In this document: one piece after another, positions 1-8,837 of the stretch | Layout: each line of letters starts with the position of its first letter | Position numbering within the stretch: the stretch's first letter is position 1 | IMG/VR virus record: IMGVR_UViG_3300036766_000466 | Location: 1-58,665 of that record | DNA: 58,665 nt | Origin: a virus | Strand: one strand, 5' to 3' | The notes under the pieces: model-generated | The model's input: the letters and a program-made list of their open reading frames with translations, nothing else | Database searches by the model: none | Told to the model about the DNA's origin: nothing | Position numbers and translations under genes: made by a program

Positions 1-238
1 CTCCCCGCCAAAAGGCCCCCGAATGGCTGGAAATGGCCTTAAAACCATATACCCCCTTGAGGGTGCCCCGGTTCCTTAGCCCAAAAGCGACAGCCTCCAT
101 CCCGGCATACCCCTGGTTTTCGGCCTCCCCGAGGACGGTGCGGATCGCTGAGGCTTCCGATATTCCCGCCGCCAACGCAGGGCTACAGCCGCCCAAGAAC
201 ATCACCGCCACAAGCATCAACCATTTGATTTTATGCAT
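1..238 (-). CDS. SleB-like cell-wall hydrolase, partial at left edge
   Basis: N-terminal 79 residues only; the gene runs off the left edge. It opens with a hydrophobic segment ending in a lipobox-like LGGC, so a lipoprotein or signal-anchored exported enzyme is likely. The following segment (IRTVLGEAENQGYAGMEAVA, then LRNR) matches the start of the SleB/Hydrolase_2 fold, where the Glu of the GEA motif is the catalytic acid. Such enzymes cut peptidoglycan, so a late-expressed lysin is the natural reading. An upstream ATG at 250 overlaps the predicted -10 box, so the ATG at 238 is preferred; no ribosome binding site is seen. Confidence 0.65.
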   Translation of the reverse strand, partial: MHKIKWLMLVAVMFLGGCSPALAAGISEASAIRTVLGEAENQGYAGMEAVAFGLRNRGTLKGVYGFKAISSHSGAFWRG

Positions 239-245
239 GGGTATA

Positions 246-275
246 ATCATATAATATTATATTGTAACAAGTCAA
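246..275 (-). promoter_or_regulatory. sigma70-type promoter for the lysin-like gene
   Basis: On the minus strand: -35 TTGACT (270-275), 18-bp AT-rich spacer, -10 TATGAT (246-251). The expected start point is at about 238-239, on or beside the ATG of the lysin gene, which would make the transcript leaderless or nearly so. This covers the otherwise gene-free stretch 251-319. Confidence 0.5.
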
Positions 276-319
276 TCATTTGTGGACTTGTCCAAACCCA
301 AATGTGAAATAGAATTTTT

Positions 320-682
320 TCAAGATGCCCACTCCTCATATTTTCTCCAGTTCGCCTCGACGAAACTCCGCACTATGATTCTGCGCCGGCCTTCGTCAAG
401 TACCGTCCACAAAAACGTATCGAATAAATCCCAACATTCGCCGAGCATGTCCGGGTCATGCGGCCATCTTAAAATCTGCTCGGGGTGAAGCTGATATTTG
501 AAAAGATCAACAACGTCTTGGAAATTCTCCCCGACGAACACCGCGAAATCCGCTTGAATGCTGTCGTCTGAATCGATCCAGGAAACCGCGTCGTCGTAGT
601 TGTAGTCGGGCGCGTCTCCGGTTCCGTAGATTTCTGGTTCTGTCCCAGAAACCCCAGGCGGATAATTTTCGTCGTAGATCAT
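320..682 (-). CDS. hypothetical acidic protein, 120 aa
   Basis: Unrecognised. The N-terminal third is rich in Asp, Glu, Gly and Tyr and probably disordered; the C-terminal half looks helical with Trp and Arg residues. The start overlaps the stop of 679..996 by four bases (ATGA), so the two are translationally coupled and share the promoter at 1026-1054. Confidence 0.6.
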   Translation of the reverse strand: MIYDENYPPGVSGTEPEIYGTGDAPDYNYDDAVSWIDSDDSIQADFAVFVGENFQDVVDLFKYQLHPEQILRWPHDPDMLGECWDLFDTFLWTVLDEGRRRIIVRSFVEANWRKYEEWAS

Positions 683-996
683 TTTCCCTCCGCCTTTTTG
701 ATCGCGGCCATCAGCTGCTTAAATGTAGGACTGTTTTGATAATTCGCGTTCAGCATCTTGCCTAAGTCCGCTATGTGAAGACATGCGTCCTTTGCGGCCA
801 GGAGAAGGTCTGGGGCCGCGGCGATCAGATGGGCATTTGCCAATGCTGTTTGTTTGCCCACCCCCCCCATCCCGTGTAACGCTTGGGCTATTAAAGGGTG
901 CAATGGCCTAGCGCCTTCTGCCATAATTGCTACTGCGTGGTGTCGGCCGTCAACCTCGACTTCGCTAGTCCACGGCCCAGGCGTATGATTGGTCAT
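679..996 (-). CDS. small phage protein with TPGPW N-terminus, 105 aa
   Basis: The opening TPGPW and a central stretch reading NAHLIAAAPDLLLAAK are typical of a widespread but uncharacterised family of small phage proteins. The start is supported by an AGGAGAC ribosome binding site about six bases upstream. First gene of the short unit transcribed from the promoter at 1026-1054, followed by 320..682. Confidence 0.7.
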   Translation of the reverse strand: MTNHTPGPWTSEVEVDGRHHAVAIMAEGARPLHPLIAQALHGMGGVGKQTALANAHLIAAAPDLLLAAKDACLHIADLGKMLNANYQNSPTFKQLMAAIKKAEGK

Positions 997-1025
997 TTCT
1001 TTGTCTCCTGTGTGAATCTACGGAA

Positions 1026-1054
1026 ATCATACACGATATATTATTATATTACAA
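1026..1054 (-). promoter_or_regulatory. promoter of the 996-320 unit
   Basis: Minus strand: -35 TTGTAA (1049-1054), 17-bp spacer, -10 TATGAT (1026-1031). It lies between an intrinsic terminator on one side and a well-placed ribosome binding site on the other. Its AT-rich spacer resembles that of the promoter at 246-275. Confidence 0.6.
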
Positions 1055-1113
1055 CATTTATTTTAGGCACAAAAACCCTCCCCCGCATAACGACCAATTA
1101 TAGAGAGGGAGGT

Positions 1114-1134
1114 AAAAACGGGCCCAAGCCCGTT
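1114..1134 (-). terminator. intrinsic terminator after 1137..1874
   Basis: Minus strand: 7-bp GC-rich stem AACGGGC / GCCCGTT with a TTGG loop, running into five T residues. It directly follows the stop of 1137..1874 and probably ends the long late (tail) transcript. Confidence 0.8.
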
Positions 1135-1136
1135 GT

Positions 1137-1874
1137 TTAAATTGTGGGGGAGCCGGAGCGGAGTTTTGAGACTAGGAGCTTTGTCGATTCGTCTTGTTTG
1201 GTTTTTAGGGCGTCAAGGAAGGCCGCCTTCGTGTCCGTGAGGGCTTTTGATACTGCCTGGTAGGTTGTCCGGATCGCGTTGTGTGAAGCGAGCATTTGAG
1301 GATCGGTTGTTATAGCCGCCGCCTGGGTCGCGGCATCGACGGACGCATTCGCTGATTTGATCGCGGCGTCAAAAACGTTCAGCCCTTCATCGACGGAGAG
1401 CACGATCCTCTGTGCCTCGGTTGCTAGGTCAGCGTGTTTCTTTCCAAGCTGATCTGCTATCGCAAGGGCCGCTTTTTTTGCCTTCTCGTTAATTTTATTC
1501 ATCACAAGGCCAAGAGGCGCGAAGAACATCCCGGCGATTGTCAGGGCGATCCACCACCATCCGAGTTCTTTTAATTTTTGCCAGATTGTTTTCTTTGGAA
1601 TGACTTGCTCGTCAAGGGTTTCGTTGGATACCACCCGCTTGAATATCAGCCCCTCGGAACCGTCCGAGAGTTTCACCTTCACCGGCTTTCCATCCTCGGT
1701 GTACGGCTCCATCGTCTCGCGGTAGTTAATCTTCTGCGTGGTTTTCTGTCCGTCCCCTCCACCGAGATTGACGAGATTTTTTGCCGGGGTCAGGGTGAAT
1801 ACAGCCAGTGTCGCCGCGCTGATTAAAAAGATGATCGCAAGCGTTCCTTCGATTACGAATCCCTTGTTTTTCAT
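1137..1874 (-). CDS. membrane protein with two TM segments, 245 aa
   Basis: Residues about 7-29 form a first hydrophobic segment and about 105-125 a second, separated by a hydrophilic domain of some 75 residues. The C-terminal half is Ala/Lys-rich and strongly helical, probably a coiled coil. Last gene of the tail transcript, just before the terminator at 1114-1134 and next to a lysin-like gene, so a role in lysis (holin or spanin-like) is possible, but no family motif supports it. A membrane-anchored virion or immunity protein is an alternative. Confidence 0.6.
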   Translation of the reverse strand: MKNKGFVIEGTLAIIFLISAATLAVFTLTPAKNLVNLGGGDGQKTTQKINYRETMEPYTEDGKPVKVKLSDGSEGLIFKRVVSNETLDEQVIPKKTIWQKLKELGWWWIALTIAGMFFAPLGLVMNKINEKAKKAALAIADQLGKKHADLATEAQRIVLSVDEGLNVFDAAIKSANASVDAATQAAAITTDPQMLASHNAIRTTYQAVSKALTDTKAAFLDALKTKQDESTKLLVSKLRSGSPTI

Positions 1875-1883
1875 TTGCCCTCC

Positions 1884-2135
1884 CTATGCGGCATATCTCG
1901 TTTCGGTTTTAAAATTCATGTAGGCGGCCCTGATGTAGTGCTCGGCTTTTTCGTTCAGATCTGGGAATTCTTTTTTTAATTGTTCGATGGCCCAGACTCT
2001 TTTCTCGGCGCCCTTCTCGTCTCCCATTTTGTCTTGGGCTGATCGCACAAGTCTCCAGGCACAACGCTGGATGAGTTCTTCATTGCTATTTTTTTCCGCG
2101 TTCTGACAGTCGTAAGACAGTTCTATGAATGCCAT
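1884..2135 (-). CDS. hypothetical helical protein, 83 aa
   Basis: Short, soluble and predicted all-helical, with an AEHYIRAAYMNF segment near the C-terminus. An AAAGGAAA ribosome binding site precedes the ATG. It lies between the tail-fibre-like gene 2145..2675 and the membrane protein 1137..1874 with gaps of about ten bases, so it belongs to the late tail transcript. Function unknown. Confidence 0.6.
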   Translation of the reverse strand: MAFIELSYDCQNAEKNSNEELIQRCAWRLVRSAQDKMGDEKGAEKRVWAIEQLKKEFPDLNEKAEHYIRAAYMNFKTETRYAA

Positions 2136-2144
2136 ATTTTCCTT

Positions 2145-2675
2145 TTATTGAAACCGCAGGAAGGGTCTTAAATCCTGGTAGATATATCCATCTCCTGTGT
2201 TTGATTCCGCATCTTCAAAATTCACGATCTTCGTTTCTGTTTTCTTGTGCCAGATCGCGCAGATTGGAAGACGCGTGTCCCCGGAGGGCGAGAGACTCGG
2301 AAGGGTTGGGCTTGCCGCTTCTGTCCCAGTTACGATTCGTAGATCACCCGATGGAGTGAGATAAACGATGTCTATTCTTGGGCTAACGGACGGGGCGGCC
2401 ATCGATGGAGAATCCCCGGAGCTGAAGAACGTGCGCTTGTCGTTATTCCCAGAACCGTAGTAGATCGGGTTGTAGTAGGAGGAGGCATCGCGCCCGCGTA
2501 CCAAGATTTTTAAATCGGCTGGATTGTGCGCCCTTGGCTGAAGAGGGATCATATCCAAAAATGCCAGGGCCTGAAGCTGTCGTTTTATATTCGCAATTAA
2601 AAATAATGCCGAATCGCCGGATGAGGGGAAGGTAACGTCGAGGTACGGGCGTGCGTTTGTAAACGGGTCAGCCAC
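2145..2675 (-). CDS. tail-tip-associated or baseplate-like protein, 176 aa
   Basis: Directly downstream of the tail-tip J gene. The sequence resembles small phage proteins that follow J and act as connectors for fibres: a helical N-terminal part (IANIKRQLQALAFLDMIPL), then beta-rich sequence with RIDIVYLTPSGDLRIV and TRLPICAIW. It holds four SGD tripeptides in 176 residues, part of the SGD enrichment seen across the virion proteins. Function inferred from position and composition only. Confidence 0.55.
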   Translation of the reverse strand: MADPFTNARPYLDVTFPSSGDSALFLIANIKRQLQALAFLDMIPLQPRAHNPADLKILVRGRDASSYYNPIYYGSGNNDKRTFFSSGDSPSMAAPSVSPRIDIVYLTPSGDLRIVTGTEAASPTLPSLSPSGDTRLPICAIWHKKTETKIVNFEDAESNTGDGYIYQDLRPFLRFQ

Positions 2676-2746
2676 TAATCAATCCTTTCGGTTTCATTGA
2701 TTCCAATAATTCTACAACCAAAAACCTATTTTTTCTATTAATACCG

Positions 2747-5700
2747 TCAAGGCGATGTTACCGTCAATTTCGCGTAGATGAGACGAATAATGGCGGTCGA
2801 TATTTTTGCCTGAATCAAGAATTTGAATTTCGCGTACCTTGTCGTATACGTCCCGGCGATAAAATTAACGAATGAGCTGAATGTAATCCCATCGGCGGAG
2901 GTCGCCCACTGCGCGATCATCGACCCCTGGCTATTCGAGGAGTATGCCTGCGTCTCCAAAATGAATGTTCCGGTGGTTGATACAAGGAGATCGATTATTT
3001 CGGTCGTGTAATTTTCCTGCGTCGTGATAAATGGATCAAACCCGAATCGCACCCCAGAGTTTTGGATGGCCAGCCACGTCGCGTAGTTTACCTGTAACGA
3101 CAACCACGTGTTGATTGTCTTTGGCTGGATTGTCATTCGGTAATACGCGGGGTTGTAATCAGTCGTCGGAACGAGATTAAGCCCGGATGAAATCGAACCG
3201 AATAGCGGATGAGGGAAATCTGTGATCCTGGAGAAAAGATCAAACTCGAACACGACAACCGAGCCCACCGGGGAGGTGGCCGTGACACTTGTACATGCGG
3301 CACCTGACGAATAATTCCCGCTTCGGTCGATGGCCTTAATGCAGTATTTTTTTGTCGCGGCCGGGACATTAAAAATATTGTAGTTCGTACCCCCGTATCC
3401 CGTGACAACAACCGACCCGGTTTCCCAAACCGAGTTTACATCGCCCTGCCTTACTTCGTAACCGAAGAGGTCTGCGTCCGCGATTGGGTTCCAAGATAGG
3501 GCAACGTGATCGACGGAGAAGACCCCGGATAAGCTCAAAACGTCCGACGGGGGGCTGACGTTTCCAAGAAGTGTGATGCTCGCCGTATTATTTCCGGGAG
3601 AGATGACCCCCTTTATCGTGACGGCCCTGACGCGCACCTTAACCACCGTTCCGTTCGGCGCGTTCCCGACCGTGACTATAAATGACGTGCTATTGCTGTT
3701 GGCCACGCCTGCGTCGCCCCAAGTCGATCCCTGATCGAGCGACACCTGGATGAGATAATAATTCAGGTTCAACAAAATATCGGCGGGCACTGCCGTCCAC
3801 GATACGGCGATATTTGTGATATGAGTGCCGTCGTTTAGTTGAAAACCCTGCTCCACAAGCGTGATATTTGTTGGGTCTGGCGGGACGGCATACGGGTTTG
3901 AGAAGGCCGGGATTATCATTTGTACCGGCCCGGCTCCGACATGATCGTCGTACAAGGACGGATTATACTCTTTGCAGGAGAACCTTATCTCTTCATTATC
4001 AGATTCTTGTGCGTTCGTAATTCTGAATAACTTTCTCGTGAATCTCGCGGACTGTTGGGTGACGCAAATAACATCACCCACCTCGCAATGAATCGAATCA
4101 AGCCGTGCGGAAAATTCAATATTGACCGCCGCATACTTCATGCTCGCCATTAAAAACTTCGCCATTCGGGAGGCTTGGCTCGCTCGCGTAATTCCCAAGA
4201 GTGATACATCCCTGGTGATGATGGTGTTCCTGTCGTCCTGATCTATTCGGTCGTCAACCTGCGTGTACACCTTCACGTAGTTTTGGTCAGGGTCAACCCA
4301 CTGCACGCGGAGTCTATTTGGGCGGTCGTCGATGGAGGGCATGTTCCAACTGAATGAATCTTTGACGATATTCCCCGGGTCGAAAGTCGCATTGGCCGCT
4401 GTCGTTGACCCATCCCCAAAGTATTGGGTGATCGGAGCGATTTTTTCAATCATCAATTTCACCTTGCTTCCCGAGTACACTAAAAAGCCACCAAAGGTGG
4501 CGAGCATGTCATTCAACGAATCCCCGGCCGGGCGTTGAGTATCAAGAATGTAATCAAGACGAAAGCGATGGTTTAGGCCGTCGTCTTGGCATATCAGAAA
4601 AGGATCAAAACCGTTCCACTGAAGTAAAATCCCCCACAATATTACTGGCTTCGCCGGAGACCCAGATACACTACTGCGAAGATAGAAATAAGTGTCTTGC
4701 GGCACAGCAACCTGGTTTGTGATGTCATTTGCGTCTGTATCGGTATTACTTAATGTGACGGACAGCGAGCTAACATTTTGCATTCCGGTTGCCAATGCGA
4801 GGGTGATTGATGCTCCTGCGCCTGGCGGAGCGTCGAACCCGCCATAAATATATAGATTTTTTAAAGAAACATTACCGAGCGCATTCCATTTTCCAATATT
4901 ATCTGTGCCATTATCTTGAAGCTCAGTCAGACCCAAAATACCTGTCCTAGTCGGTGGAGAGGAGGGAGTGAGACTATACGACAACGAAAGAAGTGGCATC
5001 CACGTCTGTCCGTCGGAGGTAAAAGTTAAAAGAACCGGATCGTATGTTCCTGATGCAAAACTACAAGACCACCTAGCCTCAGTGTTCGGCGGGAAGGCCC
5101 CAGTCCTGCCACCCTCAAAAATTATTTTATCCCCGGTGGCCACAGGAATCACTGTTGTGACATCTGTGATAAGGGTATCGGCTTCCCCAAGAACGTATGA
5201 AAATTGAACCGCGCCATTCTTGTGCAGTTTGAATGTTCTGCCAAATCCTACTCCGGGTGGAGTGTCTATTTGAAAGTAAAAGTTTTTAAGTATCCCGGTG
5301 GACGGAAAAGGAAATCCACCTCCCGCGGATACCTCCGCGGCAGTAATATAAAGACTTGTTCTATCAAAATTAATACCTGTCCCGCCCCACCATCCGCTGA
5401 ATAATCCGGCAAGAGTTCCGTTAAGTCTCGCTGAAGTACACCCCATCAACATAAAACTCGCCGAATTAAAAAGTATCACTGCGTCGAATTGTAATCCACT
5501 GGAATCCGGCGTTCCAGTCGGAACTATTTTCAGACTGATGGTGTCGCCCTGCGCGAAAGTGAGGATGGTTGTAAAATCAAACGCGGTTAGGCCCGTGTCA
5601 CTGATCGTAAGAGTTAGGCCGGTATCAATCTGGTTTTTCCTAACGGTAAATTGCCAAGATTTTCCTGCGCCTGGAATCACATTCAGCTTTATCTTAAATC

Positions 5701-5866
5701 CACCGACAAAGCACGCCTCAGAGCAAATCAAAAGCGATTGCATCTCATCCGATGAGGAAGTATTATCACCATTATCATTTGTAAACCCGAACGGAGAATA
5801 ACCCGTTACAGTATTGCTTCCAATCCTCCCCGACCCAATGAAATAAGGATAAGTAACGTTTGCCAT
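2747..5866 (-). CDS. tail-tip J protein, C-terminal part with a beta-domain insertion, 1039 aa
   Basis: The start is the ATG at 5866, which overlaps the stop of 5866..6600 (TAATG) and has a GAGGAG site upstream; a TTG eight codons earlier is less likely. Residues about 1-428 are three diverged copies of a beta-sandwich domain (about 50-135, 190-280, 330-415), each with a PPGxGxx...KNG-type core and a GD before the last strands. From about residue 430 the sequence is recognisably J/megatron-like (central tip domain, then fibronectin type III-like domains from about 650). The J N-terminus is the separate upstream gene. It should form the distal tail tip and contact the receptor. Contains few SGD motifs, unlike its neighbours. 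Confidence 0.75.
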   Translation of the reverse strand: MANVTYPYFIGSGRIGSNTVTGYSPFGFTNDNGDNTSSSDEMQSLLICSEACFVGGFKIKLNVIPGAGKSWQFTVRKNQIDTGLTLTISDTGLTAFDFTTILTFAQGDTISLKIVPTGTPDSSGLQFDAVILFNSASFMLMGCTSARLNGTLAGLFSGWWGGTGINFDRTSLYITAAEVSAGGGFPFPSTGILKNFYFQIDTPPGVGFGRTFKLHKNGAVQFSYVLGEADTLITDVTTVIPVATGDKIIFEGGRTGAFPPNTEARWSCSFASGTYDPVLLTFTSDGQTWMPLLSLSYSLTPSSPPTRTGILGLTELQDNGTDNIGKWNALGNVSLKNLYIYGGFDAPPGAGASITLALATGMQNVSSLSVTLSNTDTDANDITNQVAVPQDTYFYLRSSVSGSPAKPVILWGILLQWNGFDPFLICQDDGLNHRFRLDYILDTQRPAGDSLNDMLATFGGFLVYSGSKVKLMIEKIAPITQYFGDGSTTAANATFDPGNIVKDSFSWNMPSIDDRPNRLRVQWVDPDQNYVKVYTQVDDRIDQDDRNTIITRDVSLLGITRASQASRMAKFLMASMKYAAVNIEFSARLDSIHCEVGDVICVTQQSARFTRKLFRITNAQESDNEEIRFSCKEYNPSLYDDHVGAGPVQMIIPAFSNPYAVPPDPTNITLVEQGFQLNDGTHITNIAVSWTAVPADILLNLNYYLIQVSLDQGSTWGDAGVANSNSTSFIVTVGNAPNGTVVKVRVRAVTIKGVISPGNNTASITLLGNVSPPSDVLSLSGVFSVDHVALSWNPIADADLFGYEVRQGDVNSVWETGSVVVTGYGGTNYNIFNVPAATKKYCIKAIDRSGNYSSGAACTSVTATSPVGSVVVFEFDLFSRITDFPHPLFGSISSGLNLVPTTDYNPAYYRMTIQPKTINTWLSLQVNYATWLAIQNSGVRFGFDPFITTQENYTTEIIDLLVSTTGTFILETQAYSSNSQGSMIAQWATSADGITFSSFVNFIAGTYTTRYAKFKFLIQAKISTAIIRLIYAKLTVTSP

Positions 5867-6600
5867 TAGGTCGCTATGATCTCCTCGCAATAATCATACG
5901 CGGCCCCAAACGTCGCATCATCCAGGGCAGATACCGGCATCCCAAGTCCATATCTTTCGTTTGTCAGCACGTCCCGGATGATGGCGGCCGGATTTCTGGA
6001 GAATGAATCTCCCGTACTCCAAACCCCACCCTGCCAAGTCTTAATTTTCTTCCCCGCGCCAATGGATGTAATCGTTGGGTTTCCGCCTTTTAGCTGATCC
6101 GATGATGCGAGAGTTACCGAAAGATAGGCGAGATTCCGAAGGTTCATATTGGCGCTCAGAGAATCCCCTGAGGAGTTGACTGTCGGAACCCTAGAATCCG
6201 CGGTTTGCGTGTTCGTGCCAACATAGGCCGTCGCACTGCACCCTGGGGCTTCCTCCCCATTGGCTATGAGTAAATCGTTCGCCCTGATGTCTGAAAGGCC
6301 GCAAATCTCCCCCTCGCAGACACCGATAATTTTATTGATCGTAAGCCCCGCCTCGGATTGCCAGACGGTGTTCCCGGCTACTTTGAGGCGTCCGTAAAGG
6401 ATGGGAACAGCCAGTTCGTTGGTAGTCGTATTGTCCAGGAAGAAGGAGCCGTACCTGGGAGACCCACCCAGATCACCCTGAGACCCAAAACTGATCGTCG
6501 AGGGTTTTGGAGGGTTAAATATACTGTAGATGGCTATTCCGGCGGAGATGATGGCGAAGCCAGCGGCGATATATGGGAGCGCGGGAATCAAAAATGGCAT
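5866..6600 (-). CDS. tail-tip J protein, N-terminal part, 244 aa
   Basis: An N-terminal hydrophobic Ala/Ile segment is followed by motifs typical of the J N-terminus: VPILYGRLKVAGN, WQGG near 200 and NPAAIIRDVLTNERYGLGMP near the end. In ordinary J proteins this last motif leads straight into the next domain; here the frame stops after CEEII and the protein continues as the overlapping gene 2747..5866. J is therefore encoded as two translationally coupled polypeptides, or was split by the insertion. Tail order (12, 13, 14, 15) matches gene transfer agents. Confidence 0.75.
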   Translation of the reverse strand: MPFLIPALPYIAAGFAIISAGIAIYSIFNPPKPSTISFGSQGDLGGSPRYGSFFLDNTTTNELAVPILYGRLKVAGNTVWQSEAGLTINKIIGVCEGEICGLSDIRANDLLIANGEEAPGCSATAYVGTNTQTADSRVPTVNSSGDSLSANMNLRNLAYLSVTLASSDQLKGGNPTITSIGAGKKIKTWQGGVWSTGDSFSRNPAAIIRDVLTNERYGLGMPVSALDDATFGAAYDYCEEIIAT

Positions 6601-6601
6601 T

Positions 6602-7072
6602 TTAGTCTGTCCTATCTATGGCTTTATTTAATCTCATACCGCCAAAACAGCGATTCTTGACTTCCGTATCAAGAATTCTCACAAAACTTTTGTTGTCCAA
6701 TTCGCTTGAGAGATAGTGCCTGTTGTCCACCATCACCCCAAGCCCTGTCGGATACCGGCTGACTGACGCGTGCGCGTACAAAAGAATAAGATCAAACTTC
6801 CTTAGCTCTTGAAACGAAATAAGAGACCCATGTTTTTTAATTATTTCTAGCGTCTGAGACGGTTTCTTTTTAAACCAATGCTCTAACACCTTTCCGTTCT
6901 CCTGAATGTCTCTAGTAAAATCGTTATACGAAACTTTGACCCCATTGTCATTTAACCAAAGAAGTGCGATTCCCACGCAATCGGCGCCATCGAGCTTGCT
7001 ACCGCCATATTTGAAAGGAACATCGATGAATTTTGGATTGACCATGCTGTTCGCATCTATTTTTATGCTCAT
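6602..7072 (-). CDS. NlpC/P60-like tail peptidase, 156 aa
   Basis: FKYGGSKLDGADCVGIALL places a catalytic-type Cys at residue 32, the signature of phage-tail NlpC/P60 peptidases (equivalent to gene transfer agent gp14 and the lambda K C-terminal domain). These cut peptidoglycan at the tail tip during DNA entry. The usual His-Val-Gly-Ile motif that supplies the catalytic His reads GLGVMVDNRHYL here, so the His is displaced or lost. Overlaps 7069..7986 by four bases. Confidence 0.75.
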   Translation of the reverse strand: MSIKIDANSMVNPKFIDVPFKYGGSKLDGADCVGIALLWLNDNGVKVSYNDFTRDIQENGKVLEHWFKKKPSQTLEIIKKHGSLISFQELRKFDLILLYAHASVSRYPTGLGVMVDNRHYLSSELDNKSFVRILDTEVKNRCFGGMRLNKAIDRTD

Positions 7073-7986
7073 GCGCGGCGGACAAGCATATCCGGGATCG
7101 AAATAAATCCACCATACTCCGAATTATTCTGAAATCTATCCGTGCAATTTTGGAGTGTGTGGTCGCAGTCCCTCTGGATGGTGTACTGATCTCCGGCCAC
7201 CACGACGAAAGGGAAATTCGATTCGAGGTATAAATCACCCGTCGCGGTGGATTGGATAATGCGCCGTTTCACGCCGATGTTACCCGCCGTGCCACCCGTC
7301 ATTTGGATGATGCCTGGCGCCCAATAATCCCCGGACGCTCCCTCGCTTCGGGCCCCGTCCGTAAGGTGAACCTGGCTCGGGGTCGAATCGATTGTCTGGG
7401 CAGTTTTGGTGTCGAATAGCTGTGTCTGGTTTAGGTGTGCCGCGCAGTCCCCTGTATGACCAAACCTCCAATTGCAGACCCCCTGGTACGTCCTTCTCGG
7501 GATATTGAAGGCGAGGGATTGGAAGAAATTATTCCTGGCCTGGGCGGTGAACTTTGATTGGTTGAGCGCGGGCGCGTCAAGTACCCCGTCAAACATGACG
7601 ACAAAATTATTGCCGTCGCCGTCTGCGGGACTAGCTAGATAATCCGCAAACACCTTTCGGATTATGATTCGCTTTCCGCGTAGATCTAAATTTAAAAAAT
7701 ATTGGGAAAGGGTTCTGTCTACATTGTCGAGAGACAGGCTGACAGAATCAATCTTGGAATCGATATGCCGAGCGATTGGGCTTCGCCCTATTCCGAGACT
7801 GTTGAACGTTTTTGGAGTGCCGTCAACGTATGAAAAAAATTCTAATGCCCTATTTGTTACGGCAAAAAAAACGGTGTTGGAGTCAACGGTGGTGGTTGAC
7901 CCAAGATGGATATCCCACAATTCGATTGGCGCACTTTGTGGTTCTGCTTTACGTCTTAGAAATGCGGAGGACGGTGTGCGTGGCAT
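7069..7986 (-). CDS. tail hub protein, DUF2163 family, 305 aa
   Basis: Matches the phage family DUF2163 with its BR0599-like C-terminus: CNWRFGHTGDCAAH near 185 and DCDHTLQNCTDRFQNN near 275 are the conserved cysteine motifs. This is the gp13-type hub of gene transfer agents and the counterpart of lambda gpL, which holds an iron-sulfur cluster; the four cysteines here could do likewise (inference). Sits between the distal tail protein and the peptidase, the standard order. Confidence 0.8.
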   Translation of the reverse strand: MPRTPSSAFLRRKAEPQSAPIELWDIHLGSTTTVDSNTVFFAVTNRALEFFSYVDGTPKTFNSLGIGRSPIARHIDSKIDSVSLSLDNVDRTLSQYFLNLDLRGKRIIIRKVFADYLASPADGDGNNFVVMFDGVLDAPALNQSKFTAQARNNFFQSLAFNIPRRTYQGVCNWRFGHTGDCAAHLNQTQLFDTKTAQTIDSTPSQVHLTDGARSEGASGDYWAPGIIQMTGGTAGNIGVKRRIIQSTATGDLYLESNFPFVVVAGDQYTIQRDCDHTLQNCTDRFQNNSEYGGFISIPDMLVRRA

Positions 7987-8577
7987 TCAAATTATTTCCT
8001 GCAATTCCATCCCGTAATTCCACAACTCCCCCGTGAATGCCTCCCGGCTGATATTGTCGTCCTTAAATCTTGTCGAATAATAAAATCGGTAACTCGTGGC
8101 CCTTAGAACATCCCCCGACGGAAGCGCGGGACTGGTCGTAATCGCACCCGTATTGTTATTTATCGTGTATGTCGAATAAGCCAGATAGTCGCCGGTGCCT
8201 TTAACTGACCGCGTTAAAGATTCGCTCCCCGAGACGACAATTAAATCCCCGGTCGCAAAATCGACCTTGCCCCCAAGATAAAATAAACTCCTGACTCCAT
8301 CACCAGATCCAATGGTCTCGGCTGTTACCGGATTTTCATTTGGGTTCTGGAATAGGAATGTATTGAACGATCCCTTCATCCGGGTATAGAAACGCCAGAT
8401 GCTGTCGGTCTCTACCACCTGACGGGCGTCCAGCTTTACGCGAAAGGTGCGTCTAGGTTTTAACCATTTTTGATAACGCTGTTCCTTGCCGCTTTCACCT
8501 TCTGAAACGATGGTGAAAAATTGGATTGATTCTGAAAAAGGCGTGTCTAGTGTGTAGCTGAATACCTCGTTTCCCAT
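7987..8577 (-). CDS. distal tail protein, DUF2460 family, 196 aa
   Basis: N-terminal EGESGKEQRYQKWLKPRRTF and a mid-protein IGSGDGVRSLF followed by YTINNNTGAITTSPALPSGD are characteristic of the DUF2460/TIGR02217 family, the gp12-type distal tail ring of gene transfer agents and siphoviruses. It should cap the tail tube and join it to the hub encoded next (no gap to 7986). Function from family and position. Confidence 0.8.
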   Translation of the reverse strand: MGNEVFSYTLDTPFSESIQFFTIVSEGESGKEQRYQKWLKPRRTFRVKLDARQVVETDSIWRFYTRMKGSFNTFLFQNPNENPVTAETIGSGDGVRSLFYLGGKVDFATGDLIVVSGSESLTRSVKGTGDYLAYSTYTINNNTGAITTSPALPSGDVLRATSYRFYYSTRFKDDNISREAFTGELWNYGMELQEII

Positions 8578-8585
8578 AGGTCAAG

Positions 8586-8837
8586 TTATCCGACAATCTC
8601 CTGTCCACCGTTTGTTGTAACATTCGCAACAGTCACGCCGAGAAGACCGGCCAATGCCTGTGCTTTTGCCTCTGGATATTTCGCACTAATGTAGCTTGAG
8701 CCATCGCGTCCACCGCCAGCAAACACGATGATTGGAACGCCGATAGCTGCCGCCATCTGTTCATTCGTCACCGGGACGTTGAGCGAGTTTCTATAATTCA
8801 CAAGACGTTTTCCACCTCTCAAGCAATAATCGGACAT
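8586..8837 (-). CDS. small tail protein, paralogue of 8981..9229, 83 aa
   Basis: Aligns along its whole length with 8981..9229: an (L)xGxRKLxxYxN opening, an IGVPIIVFAGGGRDGSS motif opposite TGIPKINFMGAGKDKNS, then a helix with QAxxLAxxxGTTV. The two arose by duplication. The family is unknown to me. Position between the tape measure and the distal tail protein suggests a tail-completion or tip-assembly part. A remnant HNH frame overlaps its start codon. Confidence 0.65.
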   Translation of the reverse strand: MSDYCLRGGKRLVNYRNSLNVPVTNEQMAAAIGVPIIVFAGGGRDGSSYISAKYPEAKAQALAGLLGVTVANVTTNGGQEIVG

